This document shows, one piece after another, positions 13,492-25,299 of a stretch of 64,000 nt of DNA. Position numbers and translations under genes: made by a program. Origin of the DNA: Dreissena polymorpha (lineage: Eukaryota > Mollusca > Bivalvia > Myida > Dreissenidae); NCBI RefSeq assembly GCF_020536995.1, contig NC_068355.1:4199764-4263763 (forward strand). Reading direction: 5' to 3'. The notes under the pieces are model-generated. The model saw only the letters and a list, made by a program, of their open reading frames with translations. It had not been told where the DNA came from and ran no database searches. Each line of letters starts with the position of its first letter. Positions within the stretch are counted from its first letter, which is position 1.

Positions 13492-16400
13492 ATGCCTGCC
13501 AAGCCAAGTCTAGACAAGGTGTGCTGGCAGTGGGCGGAGACCACAGATCCGGAAAATGTTACGCTGGAGCATGTCCGTACTGCATACCGTCTCAACCTGT
13601 CTGTATGCAAACTGGGCTCTTGTAAAAGGCAGTGCAAGGGAAATCCATACTGCATCAATTGTATTGGTATGCATTTGATTCTCTTTGTTTAAGAGATTGT
13701 AGTTTATTTTTGTCAGGCCTTATATAAGGGGGTATATAGTTTTCGCACTCTAATTCAAATAGTTTTCATCCAATCTTAACGAAACTTTGTCAGAAGTTGT
13801 ATCTAGACAATATGTAGGTCAAGTTCGAATATGGGTCATGCCGGGTCAAAAACTAGGTCATGGGGTCGAAAAAACAAATCCAAGGCAAGAAATAAGCTTT
13901 AAATGGACATAATTATCTGACCTGCCAAATTATATATTTTTGTTAAATAAATCAAAGCGGCGCAGTAGGCAGCATTGTGTTTCTGACAAACACATCGTGG
14001 TAAAAGGTCAAGGTCAAAGTCATCATTCAAGGTCTAAGGTCAAAAATACAAATCCAAGGGAAGTAATAAGCTTAAAAGGGAGATAATTATTCAATATTGA
14101 ACATAGCAACTTGATATTTGGCATGCATGTGTATCTCATGGAGCTGCACATTTTGAGTGGTGAATCTACATTCACGGTAGTGGCTTTTAATTATTTGCTA
14201 CTAAAAATAGAGATTTGTTAGAGACAATTATTTTCAAGGGAAGTAATTTATATAATTATAAATCTCAGATTATATATTTCCTTACCAAGAATTTAAGTTC
14301 TTTTCACAGTTACTGTACAGCTTTTTAATTTGATTATTTATAACTCAAATGATTGATTTGTCAAAGTTTTTTTTTAATGATATAATTATCATTTCTTTCC
14401 TGTACTAATTTGTGAATGGTAGGGTCCATTACATACCTGTGGACTTATGTCCATAGATACATGTACATGATGAACTCTGGCTATGATCTCTTTGATTAAC
14501 CACAGGCCTTGGTTGTCAGTGATGTCTGACTTGGGTCATTTTTGAATGTCTACAGACCCCCCCCCCTTGTTGGATTGGACAAAATCCAAGGGAAGTAATT
14601 AGCTTTAAAGGGAGATGATTTCTATACCTGCTTTAATGATAAATAGACATTTTATTTCAAAGCGGCGCAGTAGCGGGCATTGTGTTTCTGACGAACACAT
14701 CTCTTGTTAAGTGCTTATCTGATTTCACCTAAACTTTAACAGGTGAAGAACCTTTATAAATGTCTATTGGAGACCATGTGATTGCCTGATTCAGTTTTTA
14801 CCGATGTAGAAAAAGAGAATAATGGGTCTGTAAATGTTTTTTTATTATTTTGTTTAAATGATACAAAAATATCATGTGAAAACATATTTTCATTTTGTTG
14901 AGTCAAGTGCAAAGCTATAAAATGTGTTGACATATTATTTAGTATAGTAGTTTACTGACCTGACTGTAGGTTTAATATTTAAGTAAAGAACATTAGTATT
15001 AAAACTAAAATGTTTTAAAATGGTATTTGATAATTCAGTGACCCCCCCCTCCCCCCCAACTTTCTGAAAAATGAAAAATCCCCCTGTTTTTCAAAGTTAG
15101 GGAATACTTTCCCCATACTTATGGATTTCTAAAAAAGACACTGTTTCACGTGAATGTGATTTTCAAGAAAGTTATTTTTGCAACCAACTTTTGAAGAAGT
15201 TAAGATTTTTTCAAGTATGAAGTATGAAAAGAAGATTTTTTTGTTGGTTTAATCCAGTCCTTCTGTACTCACATGCTTTTAAATAGTCAAAGACAATACA
15301 TCTTTAAGAAAACTTTAACCGGAAAGATGTTTACATTGTGTAATGCCACTTTATATTGCATGTAATTTTTAGCGTAAGAAGGTAACACAATCAGTCAGTT
15401 AAACAAAAAAGAGCAAATGAAAATGCTAAAAAATTACATGGGACACAAAGTGTGATAAAACAAAGGTCAGCTGTATCTCCATTTTGTAGGAGAGAAGGTT
15501 TGGTTTGGCAAGATAGAGGACAGCTCTTGGCATGACGTACAGGACCCCTTGGAGGAATGTCGCAAGGCAGGCATGTCCACTGGACTCAAGAATCTGGGAG
15601 CCACTTGCTATGTGAACACCTTCTTACAACTCTGGTTCAACAATGAAACCATCAGGAAAGGTGAGGCAGGTCACATTTATACATTGATATATTTGTGAGG
15701 CAGGTTGCATTGAACAATTCAACATAGTTGATTGGTTGCATTTAACCCTTTCCAACTTGGAAGCAAAGTGAAAATGGATATGTGCAAACAGCATAAAACC
15801 AGAATAGCCTGCGAGTAACTCGTAGTCTGTTAAAGTTTTATGTTGTTTGTTGCTCATCAGTATCTAAGGGTTGGAAATGAAGCCTTTAAAACTTGAATTT
15901 AGTAAGAAAGGTATTTAATTAAATGTAACTTTTTAAGGGACTATAAATACGTCAAAATACATATTGAAGTGGTAAAGAGTTATACAATGATACTTGTGAG
16001 GATACTTGTGAGGCAGGTTGCATTAAAACAATGATACTAGTGAGGCAGTTTGTCAAATATATTTGAATTGATTTCATAGTGTATTTAAAGGTAACTGTTG
16101 CCATTAAATAGCATAAACTGCACAAAATTTATTAAAATTTTACAAGTCTTACCTTTTATTAAATTAAAAGTAAATTTATAATTAAAGCTTTAAAAACTCT
16201 ATTAAGTTTCCTTACCATGTTTCTTGTTCAATTTTATTAGATTTACTAATTGTCCATGTTTTATACAGAAAGAGTAGAAGCCCATGACTAGAAATTGTGT
16301 TTCAGTCAAGGACAAGTTGAACAATTGTGTGTGTATATTTCAGTAGAAGATATTAGCACTTGGTTGTGCATTTTCAGTCAATTTACTCCAAACAATTAGC

Positions 16401-19400
16401 CTATGCCTTATGTGCCGCTTGATTGTTAAGTTCCTCATACAGGTGAGTTCCATATAACAGGTGTGTTTTATGCAGGCTGATTGTTAATTTCAGGCGTGTA
16501 TGAGTGGCGTGAGGCGGGGTTCAGTGAGGAGCAGATTGACACATGGGAACCAACCTCTGTGTGCAGCCATCTACAGGTCAGTATCCATAGTAACACATGG
16601 GAACCAACCTCTTTATGCAGCCATCTACAGGTCAGTAGCCATAGTAACACATGGGAACCAACCTCTTTATGCAGCCATCTAAAGGTCAGTAGCCATAGTA
16701 ACACATGGGAACCAACCTCTTCATGCAGCCATCTACAGGTCAATAGCCGTAGTAACACAAAGAAACAAACCTATGTGTGCAGGCATCTACAGGTCAGTAG
16801 CCATGGTAACACATGGGAACCAACCTCTGTGTGCAGCCATCTACAGGTCAGTAGCCATAGTAACACATGGGAACCAACCTCTTTATGCAGTCATCTACAG
16901 GTCAATAGCCGTAGTAACACAAAGAAACCAACCTATGTGTGCAGGCATCTACAGGTCAGTAGCCATGGTAACACATGGCAACCAAACTGTGTGCAGCCAT
17001 AAACTGGGAACCAACCTCTGTGTGCAGTCATCTACAGGTCAGTAGCCATGGTAACACATGACAACAGAGCTATGTGTGCAGCTATATACAGGTCAGTAGC
17101 CATGGTAACACAAAGGAACCAACCTATGTGTGCAGTCATCTACAGGTCAGTAGCTATGGTAACACATGGCACCCAAACTATGAGTGCAGCCATATACTGG
17201 TCAGTAGCCATGGTGATACATGGGGACCTACCTCTGTGTGCAGCCATCTACAGATTAGTTACCATGGTAACACATGGGAACCAACCTCTGTGTGCAGCCA
17301 TCTACAGGTCAATAGCCAATTCAACACATAGGAGACAACCTATGTGTGCAGCCGCCTACACGTCAGTAGCCATGGTAACACATGGGAACAAACCTCTTTG
17401 TGCAACCATCTACACGTCAGTTACCATGGTTACACATTGGAACCAACCTGAGTGTGAAGAAATCTACAGGTCAGTGGCTAAAGTAAAACATTGGAACCAA
17501 TCTCTTTGTGCAGCCATCTACAGGTCAGTAACGAAAGAAACACATCGGAACCAACCTATGTATGCAGCCATCTACGTGTCAGAACCCCTGATAACACATG
17601 GGAACCAACCTCTGTGTGTAGCCACCTACAGGTCAGTATCCATGATAACACATGGGAACCAACCTATGTCTGCAACCATCTACAGGTCAGTATCCATTAT
17701 AACACATGGGAACCAACCTCTGTATGAAGCCATCTACAGGTCAGTATCCATGATAACACATTGTAACCAATGTCTGTGTCCAGTCATCTACAGGTCAATA
17801 ACCATGGTATAGCATGGGAACCAACCGCTGTGTGCAGCCATCTACAGGACAGTAACAATTGTAGGGTTTGAACATAACACTTATTATAAACCCATGAATA
17901 TTTATATTGAGAAAACAACCCATGGGTTTCTTAGCGTAACATGATGATCATAAAACAAATAAAAAAAGCTATTAGCTTTTGAAGAGACAGAATAAATACT
18001 GCAATTTCCCCATGTAAATCAGTAATTTTCCTTCAAATAGACTCTGGTAGCAATCTGAGTTGTATAAGTATCTTTTTTATAATAATTGAGTTCAACTTAA
18101 ATGAGTATATGTAAACATTTTTGTCCCCTACCGGTGAAACCGGAAGGGACTTACGGTTTGCGCTCTGTGTGTCTGTCAGTCAGTCTGTCAGTCAGTCACA
18201 CTTTTGTGGATCCTGTGATAACTTTAAAAGTTCTTCATATTTTTTCATGAAACTTGAAACATGGATAGGTGGCAGTATCGAGATTATGCACATCATTTCA
18301 TTTTGTTCTTACGTCAAGAATTCAGGTTGCTATTGCAACAAATAGACTAGAAATATTGCTGAAATGGTTGAGTTTCACCGGTAGAGGACTTATATTGCTT
18401 GGCAATAGTCTTGAACATTCTTATCTACATTTCTGATTGTTGAAAACCAATCTGCATTGTTGAGCTATTTCCTGCATTGTTGAGCTATTTCAGTCAGAAC
18501 ATTATTCACAATGTCCTATGGGCAGAGTTCGAAACTGGGTCACTTGAAATCCACAACTAGGTCTCTAGGTCAAATAAATCTATTGAAGTCACTTTTAAGT
18601 CAAATCTTCATGAAACTTTGTCAAAACATTTGTTCTAATGTTATCTCTGCAGAGTTCCAAAACGGTTCCTATCCATTTAAAAGTATGGCTGCCAGGTGGG
18701 GCGGGGCATTTTTACGTATGGTTTATTGAAAACTTGTTAACATTCTAGGAGTCACAATTTCAGACCAATCTTCGTGCAATTTGGTTAGAACATTTGTTCT
18801 AATGAAATCTTTATCAAATAAAAAATGACTCTGGTTCTTTGAAAAACATGGCTGTGAAGGTTTCCTTATATAGCTTTAGTGAGCCCTTTTTAACCCTCTA
18901 TAAGTCACATATTTGGTCCAATCACCATGGAACCAGCTCAGATCATTGTTTGTAATGATATCACTGTCGGGTTCAAACATGGTCTGTTGGAAAACATTGG
19001 CCACCATGTTGCTGGGCAGTTTGTCTTTTCAAAAGTTTCACCTTGTTAACTTTCAAGTCTTCACAATTTGGGTTCAATCATCATGAAACTTGCTCAGAAA
19101 ATGGTTTGAGTTTGAAACTTTGTCTCCTGGGGTCATACATTCGGGTAGGTCAAATTAAATAAAAAGCTTGTGAACATTCTAGATACCATATTTATTGTCA
19201 AGTCTTCACAAACTTTGTCCGAACATTCTTATGAGTTTGTAACTGGGTCACATTATGTCAACATCTTTGTCACTATGTCAAATTTAAGACAAATATTTTG
19301 AAAAAACTTGATTGCCACTTTTATTGCAAAATATTTATGAAACATTGTCTCAATATTTGTGCTATTATCCACTGGTTCCAGTCATGGCCACCATGAAGTG

Positions 19401-22400
19401 GGGCAGTTCAGTTTGTTTTTATGTTCATTGAAATTTGAGGTCAGTATTTGGCCCCATTCCCAATTGAAAAAGTTTTTTAATAATTCCAAATGGAACCCAA
19501 ACATTCCAAAATTTATTTATTTATTCTTTATTTTATAGATCTCAACATTACTTCATCTCCCATCCAGCTTTCTAAGTTGAAACTTAGAAAATTTATTATT
19601 GAAAACACTTTCTCGCTCAAATTTGAAGTGTTTGTTAGCAAAACAACAACAACACAAAGTTCCCATTGTATTAAAAACTTTGCAATTTTCCCCAATCCAA
19701 AGGGACCAGGCCCCCCAGCCCTATTCCCAAAATGGTGAAAAAACACTTCAAATTTCTTTATCTTGCTTAAGTAAAACTATTTGAACACTCATATAACTAA
19801 ATCAATATGTAAGTTTCTAAGAGAATGCCAGGTGTTGGGGCAGTCTTTTGGGAAACCTAGTGACCACATTAGGGCCTTTGGCCCTCTTATGTAAAGCATA
19901 CACTCACCAAAACATTAGTCTTCAAGGGAATGCAAAACGCTGTTTTCAATCTAATCCGCAGGTAATATTTGGGCTTCTAGAGTTGTCCCGTAGACGTTAC
20001 GTAGACCCAAGTGAGTTCATCAAGCATCTCGGACTTGACGCAGGCCTGCAACAAGACGCCCAGGAGTTCTCCAAGCTCTTCCTGTCTGTCCTTGAACAGA
20101 ACCTGATGGAGGGGGCAAGTCTTAGTTTCAGTAACTATGGTAACGTGATCAAGGAGCAGTTCTGTGGGAAATACGCGTATGTGACTCGTTGCAGCAAGTG
20201 CGCAACCGCTTCAGAAAGATTGTCAGAGTTTTACGAGCTTGATTTGAATATTCAGGGCCAGAAAACGTTGGCTGAAGCACTGAAAGGTTTTCTGGAAGTT
20301 GAGAAACTTGACGGTGATAATCAATACATGTGTAATACTTGCAATGCCAAGCAAGACGCTACCAGGGCAATTGAATTGAAAAGTTTGCCACCTGTATTGA
20401 ATCTACAGCTCCTGCGTTTTGTGTTCGATTTGAAAACTGGATCAAAAAAGAAACTTAATAGTTGTATACAGTTTCCAGATATTTTGGATATGACAGAGTT
20501 TATGCAGAGTGATACAGCAGCCATTTATGATCTAAGCGCAGTGCTTATACATGGAGGGCCTTCAGCATATAGCGGGCACTACGTGGCTCATATTAAAGGG
20601 AAGGATAGTCAAGCCTGGTACAAATTTAATGATGAAGATGTGGAAAAAATTAAAGGTAAAAATCTTCAGCTTGGGAGTGAAGAGGATCTAGAATCCAAGA
20701 AGCAGAAGACCGCCAGAACACCTAAAGGACATCATTCGTCTAAGAATGCCTATATGCTAGTTTATACAAGAAGGAAGAATTTGGAGCCCAATAATCACAG
20801 TAGTGAGCTAGTGGAAAGTGTTCCCCATGCCGCTGATGAATTGGCAGGTGGGTCATGTTTGAATGACGTAACAGGGGATGCACCTCCCACATCAGATCTC
20901 AATTTGAATAAGAATTGCTGCAATTCGCAAGTCACGAAACAGGAGAAGAGGTCACAGATAGAGGGAAAATCTGCAGGAGATGACCATCAAAAAGAAGAGA
21001 AAACACGAATTAAAAACAATGAAGCTTTGGAGGATACTGAAACAAGTGTAGCGGAGACTACGGTAAGTGCCTCAGCAATGCTTCCGAAATACGTCCTTAG
21101 ATATGTGGAGAAAGACAACGAGAAATTCCAGAACTGGATAAATGAGTTGCATAAAATGAGAGACGAGAACATAGCAAAAGGTCAGGAGAAGCAAGAGACA
21201 GTGAAAGCAATATATCAGGACTTACCTTACACACTAGAAGACCAGAACAAATATGAATGGTTACCGATGAGTTGGTTTTCAAAATGGTTGAATGATCCAG
21301 CCACGGCGCCAGAAGTGGATGTGAAAAAATTCCTCTGTAGTCATCAAAAAGTGTGTCCTGATTTGAGTATTAAGATGAAGTGTGTCTCCCAGCACGGAGC
21401 AAACCAGCTGTTTGATATTTATGGTGGAAATCTGAGACTGCAGGGGGATGAGTCACTTTGTGAGAAATGTGTTCAGAACAAGTGTCACTTGATACGCACA
21501 AAGAAACGTTTAACGGAAGATGACAAGTTCATATTGGCAGCGATGAAAACCGATTTTTCATCAGAGAAGTTGTACTGGGTTGGGAAGTCGTCTTTTCGAA
21601 GCTGGAAGAGACTGGCTATTGAGCAGCTGAACTTGGAAGAAGAGAAACATGCAAAGGAGAGAGGGAAGTCTGTGTCACAATCTAACTCTGATGAAGAAAA
21701 TGAAGATGCAAGTGGTCGGAATAAAAGTGGAGGAGACAGTGACAGCAATGATGTGAACACTTGTAAGAGATATGAGTCTAAATTCAATGACAATAATTTG
21801 AAGCAATCTAGAAAAGCAGTAGAAAATTATTTTGGCAATAAAAGGGATGTTAGGAAAGCTGTTTCACCGGTGAAAGCATTTTCTGACTCCACCATGAACA
21901 GTGTCGATCATGAATCAGTGTCTGTTGGTCAAAGCAAAAGTGAACCGAATTTTGCAACAAGTGATCGTGATGACAAAATCGGTGAAAATCTTCAGTTTAA
22001 TGAAGATATTCTGTGTGAAGAACATTCTGGGTTGCATCCTGATGCCTCTAGTAGAAAACTGATTCCAGAAAGTGTTTGGCTGAAACTTAAAAGATATTTC
22101 CCGGGAAGTCCAGAATATGATTGGGGGAGTGAGCCATGTAGCAAGTGCCAAGCCTCACTTGCGGTTGAAAACATGTGCAAGGAAGAAAATAGACAGTTGG
22201 CAGCGGCTCAGAAAGCCTGTCTGCTTGATTTGTTTCATGATCGGAGAAGACCAACTAATGTCGCTGCAGGTGATATCATATACCTGGTAAATGCTGAATT
22301 TGTGGACTATTGGCGAAAATTTGTTCGCGATCCAGTCAAGTGTGAACCTATTAGGAAAATTGTGAATGAGAGTTTACTTTGTGAGCATGAGGGTTTTTTG

Positions 22401-23141
22401 TTCCCACCATTGGAAATGGAGAAACCAAAGTGTGATTCTAAAGTTGTATGTGTTACCGCTGACGAATGGCAAACCATGACAGATTTGTTTGATGTAGACT
22501 TTGATATACGTATGGTTAACATTGTTGAAAATGGAAAACAGGACATTGTGATTTTTCCAAAAGTTTGCGATGATTGCCTGCAATCAAGATTGAACAATGA
22601 GGAAGGGGAAATGTTTGAGTTTGAGAGAGGGGTCGTCTACGTACGAAAGCAGCACAAGTTGGATCAGAAACCTGTGGATTCCTATGATAACACAGACTCC
22701 AATACAGACGATCCTGAATTCCGTGAGAAATCTGGTACTGCCAGGAAGAGAGCTGGAACCGGGGGTTACGACGTGCATGATCCACCAGAAAAATTCTTGA
22801 AAAATCAGAATGGTATCAGAACCATCAGGAAGAGTCAGAGACACAGGAAAACCAAGGGGGAGAAGGAGATTTCCATATCATCAAAGAACACACTCAAGGA
22901 ACTGAAGCTGGAGATTATGAAACTGTTCTCAATACCACCTTTTGATCAAAATTTGTATGTAGATGGTCGTCTTTTGGATGGAAACGACTTGAGTTTATGT
23001 GATTTGAAGGTGGTTTCGGGATCGGTTATTGATCTCATAGCTGATGAACCAAATGAGGAGATCAGTTTTTTGGAAGACTTCACTAAGGAGTCTGGTGTTC
23101 CAGAGTCAGGATTTAAAGGGACAAACTTGTTAAGTGCATAG
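13492..23141 (+). CDS. USP48: USP48 ubiquitin-specific protease, complete, 4 coding exons
   Basis: Coding exons are 13492-13666, 15490-15660, 16494-16576 and 19962-23141; all joins are GT-AG and keep phase, giving 1202 codons before TAG. The N-terminus, the KGNPYC block and the C-terminal GFKGTNLL match vertebrate USP48 (about 1035 aa in human). Cys box GLKNLGATCYVNTFLQLW puts the catalytic Cys at residue 98, the same number as I recall for human; QQDAQEFSKLF follows in exon 4; the His box SAYSGHYVAHIK gives His349; WYKFNDED supplies the third residue (about 366-367). After the USP domain come DUSP-type segments (LPMSWFSKWL, YWVGKSSFRSWKRLA, IYLVNAEFVDYWRKFVRDP) and a ubiquitin-like fold near 1110-1170. 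The extra length is two acidic linkers. The family removes ubiquitin from nuclear and cytosolic targets including histone H2A and RelA. The ATG sits 28 bases after a likely 5' UTR acceptor. Oddities: a splice-donor minisatellite in intron 3 and an intronless 3.18-kb last exon. Confidence 0.96.
13735..14712 (+). repeat. Bivalve interspersed repeat in USP48 intron 1
   Basis: CAAATCCAAGG-(C/G)AAG-type lines recur near 13876, 14050 and 14582, each followed by an AGCTT(T)AAA block. CAAAGCGGCGCAGTAG with TGTGTTTCTGAC(A/G)AACACAT occurs near 13955 and 14660. These degenerate lines, together with GGTCAAGGTCA, are typical of old bivalve repeats. No coding capacity is seen. Confidence 0.6.
15742..15875. 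mobile_element. TTAACCCTTT-type miniature element in USP48 intron 2
   Basis: Starts TTAACCCTTTCCAACTTGG and contains the body shared with the copy at 47935-48162 (GTGAAAATGGATATGTGC, AAACAGCATAAAACC). It ends near CTAAGGGTTGG. The right TTAA is lost. Confidence 0.55.
16541..17862 (+). repeat. 54-bp minisatellite of USP48 exon 3 end plus its splice donor
   Basis: The unit is the last 38 bases of exon 3 (from ACACATGGGAACCAACC to CATCTACAG) plus 16 intron bases starting GTCAGT. Copy 1 is the real exon end (donor after 16576). Further donors fall after 16630, 16684, 16738, 16792, 16846, 16900 and 16954, exactly 54 apart, then continue less regularly to about 17847, some 23 extra copies. One unit near 16980-17038 is longer. 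54 is divisible by three and the exon frame stays open to a stop at 17000-17002, so the first eight donors are in frame and phase-equivalent. Later copies are more diverged (GTCAAT, GATTAG, CACGTCAG at the donor). Confidence 0.97.
18123..18389. mobile_element. Miniature TIR element, GTCCCCTACCGGTGAAAC ends
   Basis: The left end GTCCCCTACCGGTGAAAC (18123) and right end GTTTCACCGGTAGAGGAC (18372-18389) are inverted repeats with one mismatch over 18 bases. The interior has a GTCTGTCAGTCAGTC run and TTCATGAAACTTG. 18390-19400 is further old repeat with CATGAAACTT(G/T) and TCACAATTT lines; no gene is seen there. Confidence 0.65.
19428..19760. mobile_element. Old element related to the AGTGTTTTTTC TIR family
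   Basis: GAAATTTGAGGTCAGTATTT at the left and GTGAAAAAACACTTCAAATTT at the right are imperfect inverted ends. The internal CCAATCCAAAGGGACCAGG text resembles sequence at 49300 and 57240. Just upstream of USP48 exon 4. Confidence 0.4.
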
Positions 23142-23162
23142 GATAAGAATGTTAACTACTGA

Positions 23163-23405
23163 TCCTTGTTCTGGGAAAACCATGCTGAATGCATGTGTCT
23201 AAAGTGTCGTCCAAGATAAGCCTGTGCAGTTTGCACAAGATAATTTAGGACACCACTTTCAGCATAAACTGAATTTTGCTAAGACGAGATTTACTTCAAA
23301 TGAAAAAGACCATAAAAGCGAAAGATGTGGTTCCTGATTTGCCTATGCAAACTGCGATCCCGAACAAGACTTTGCGCACATTCAGCCTAGTTTTCCCAGA
23401 ACAAG
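23163..23405. mobile_element. Full-length GCCTGTGCAGTCC-type miniature element
   Basis: CCTTGTTCTGGGAAAAC at the left and GTTTTCCCAGAACAAG at the right are inverted ends. Inside, AGCCTGTGCAGTTTGCACA and a second half of opposite orientation are separated by AATTTTGCTAAGACGAGAT and CATAAAAGCGAAAG. This family occurs a dozen times in the window and is the main hint of a dreissenid mussel. It lies in the USP48 3' flank. Confidence 0.8.
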
Positions 23406-23494
23406 TGTCTGTTTTACTGTACTAAACCATTTTAAAGGGATTAGTTAATAGATTTTTTAAAAGAAATATGCCATCAAATCTATTAACCAAAATT

Positions 23495-23500
23495 AATAAA
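23495..23500 (+). terminator. Candidate USP48 polyadenylation signal
   Basis: AATAAA lies about 355 bases after the USP48 stop codon and is the first consensus hexamer on that strand downstream of the stop that I found. 23141-23495 would then be the 3' UTR, containing the miniature element. Confidence 0.4.
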
Positions 23501-23790
23501 AGAATTTGGAAAATAATGGAAATTTTTATAATATCAAGAAAAAGTGTGGACTTTACAACTTGCTTTCAACTAGTGTTACCGGTATGTAATTTGTAATGCT
23601 TTTATAATGTCTTATCCATTTTCCACATACACTTGAAATGCTTACAAATTCTTGCTATATTTTTATTCATTTTAATTGATGCCAATAATTAAGGTCAATT
23701 AAAGCCATTTGTAAGTATTTGCTAGTCAAATGTGTAAATATGCATTTTTGATAGCAATTATAAATACTGTCTGGAATGTATGACACACAA

Positions 23791-24637
23791 TAGTGCTGCA
23801 ACAATACGCCAAAAACCATATTGCAATATATTGTCAGTTCAAAAACCCGTATTGCAATATATCGCAATATATTGCTTACTTGTACCAACATTATAACTTG
23901 CCAATTACCCGATAATCCCGTATATTCCAGTTTTAAAGCAAATTATGGTATATATTTACTTTAAATGTGCTCAAGAATAACAAGAAACACAAACATTCGC
24001 AAATTTTCTTAAGTATCAAATACATTTTGACATTCGTTACTATTTAAAGATGTGATGAAATAACGTCCAACCGGGGCGTTTTTTCCACTGAACACGCGTA
24101 ATTCACCTGACGTGATGTTCCCGTTTTTATACAACACAAAATACACCCATACTTTCCATGCGACGTTCTACATGTCTGTATAATTTTCGCGCGCTTTTTA
24201 TTGAGACAAAGGATAAAGCACTTTTTAATTGACGCTAGAATTTGTTATTGTCGCATTAGCATTAAAATTTGGAAGCATATTTTCGAAATTAGGATTACAA
24301 ATTTAATAATGCTCAATTCAGAATCGAACGAAACATTTACAGCTGTGCGCAATTAATTCAAAGATAATCTGTTCAAAAGCATCGAACGAATGCTCCGATG
24401 TAACAACGCTACTCCGTATTATACTCTTTCAGAATGCTTTTTTTTACGAAAAAAAATATTTACACTGCTTTGTTTTGTTTACCTTGTTATCATTATTTCG
24501 GATGGCTTTTCTGGACGAAATGTGAATGAATTTTTGTAAAATTTTCGTACCGGTATGATGAAAATCGTATCGCAATACAATATGCGGATTGCGTATTGCG
24601 ATATATACCGATAAACCGGTATATTGTTGCAGCACTA
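23791..24637. mobile_element. Non-autonomous hAT-like element, 847 bp, 8-bp target duplication
   Basis: TAGTGCTGCAACAATA starts the element and TATTGTTGCAGCACTA ends it, a perfect 16-bp terminal inverted repeat. ACACACAA flanks it on both sides (23783-23790 and 24638-24645). Subterminal ATTGCAATATATCG-type motifs occur at both ends. There is no transposase frame. TIR and 8-bp duplication are diagnostic of hAT. Confidence 0.92.
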
Positions 24638-24719
24638 ACACACAATAAAATGGCATCATGTCAATCTGTGAATATGTGCCCAGGATGTTTGTAAAATTAA
24701 GGATGTGTATGTTATGACC

Positions 24720-25290
24720 ATATATAGTTCACCTGAGAACAACAGGCTTATGGTGAGCTTTTCTAAATGCCTTTTGTCTGTTGTTTATGTGGGTGAACAA
24801 TTGTATTATGATAACTCTAGAGTCCACATTTATTTCCAATTTTCATGAAACTTAGTTAGAACGTTTAACCGGTATCTCTTTTGGTGAAATTATCTTAAAA
24901 GCTTGCAGCACGCTAGAAGCCACATTTTTGCACAGTCATCATGAAACTTGCTTAACATTTTTCTTCTAATAAAAAAGTTGCAAATATCTAAAAGAGTTCT
25001 TCAAATACTTCAAAAGCTGATCAAAATATGTTCGTTCTATAGAGTCTCTGGCGAGCGAACTAGGGCCTTGGTTCTCTTGTGTTTACTTAAGAGTATGTAG
25101 TAAAATCTTAAAGTTTCAAGAACTGGTGCCAGATTCGTTGAACATTTGCTCAGAACAAGTTTCTGGTCTCAGTTGAGCCTTGTGGGGCATGTTGCCCCCT
25201 TGTTGTTGTTAGACTGTTGTGAATAAATCTTGTTTGAATAATTTGGAAAAATTATAACATAGAATATCACGCAATACTGGTTTTATTATG
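24720..25290. repeat. Old bivalve interspersed repeat
   Basis: Lines such as TTTCATGAAACTTAGTTAGA, CATCATGAAACTTGCTTA and GGGCCTTGGTTCTCTTGTG recur in variants elsewhere in the window (18.4-19.4 kb). No gene is seen. Confidence 0.45.
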
Positions 25291-25299
25291 GCTTTTAAT

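Noticed and set aside
15661-16045. GTGAGGCAGGT donor-like repeats after USP48 exon 2
   Set aside because: GTGAGGCAGGTTGCATT-like lines recur near 15694 and 16009, hinting at a decayed donor duplication, but there are only a few copies with irregular spacing, so it is not counted as a sixth splice-site array.
17048-17812. 254-codon open frame (repeat AAIYRSVAMVTHGNQPLC-like)
   Set aside because: It lies in the 54-bp array in a frame other than that of USP48 exon 3, so it is a by-product of the array.
19848-19961. ATG at 19848 as the start of a separate intronless USP48-like gene
   Set aside because: The 38 residues before 19962 do not match the family, while exons 1-3 upstream supply the catalytic Cys box in phase, so 19962 is an internal exon border.
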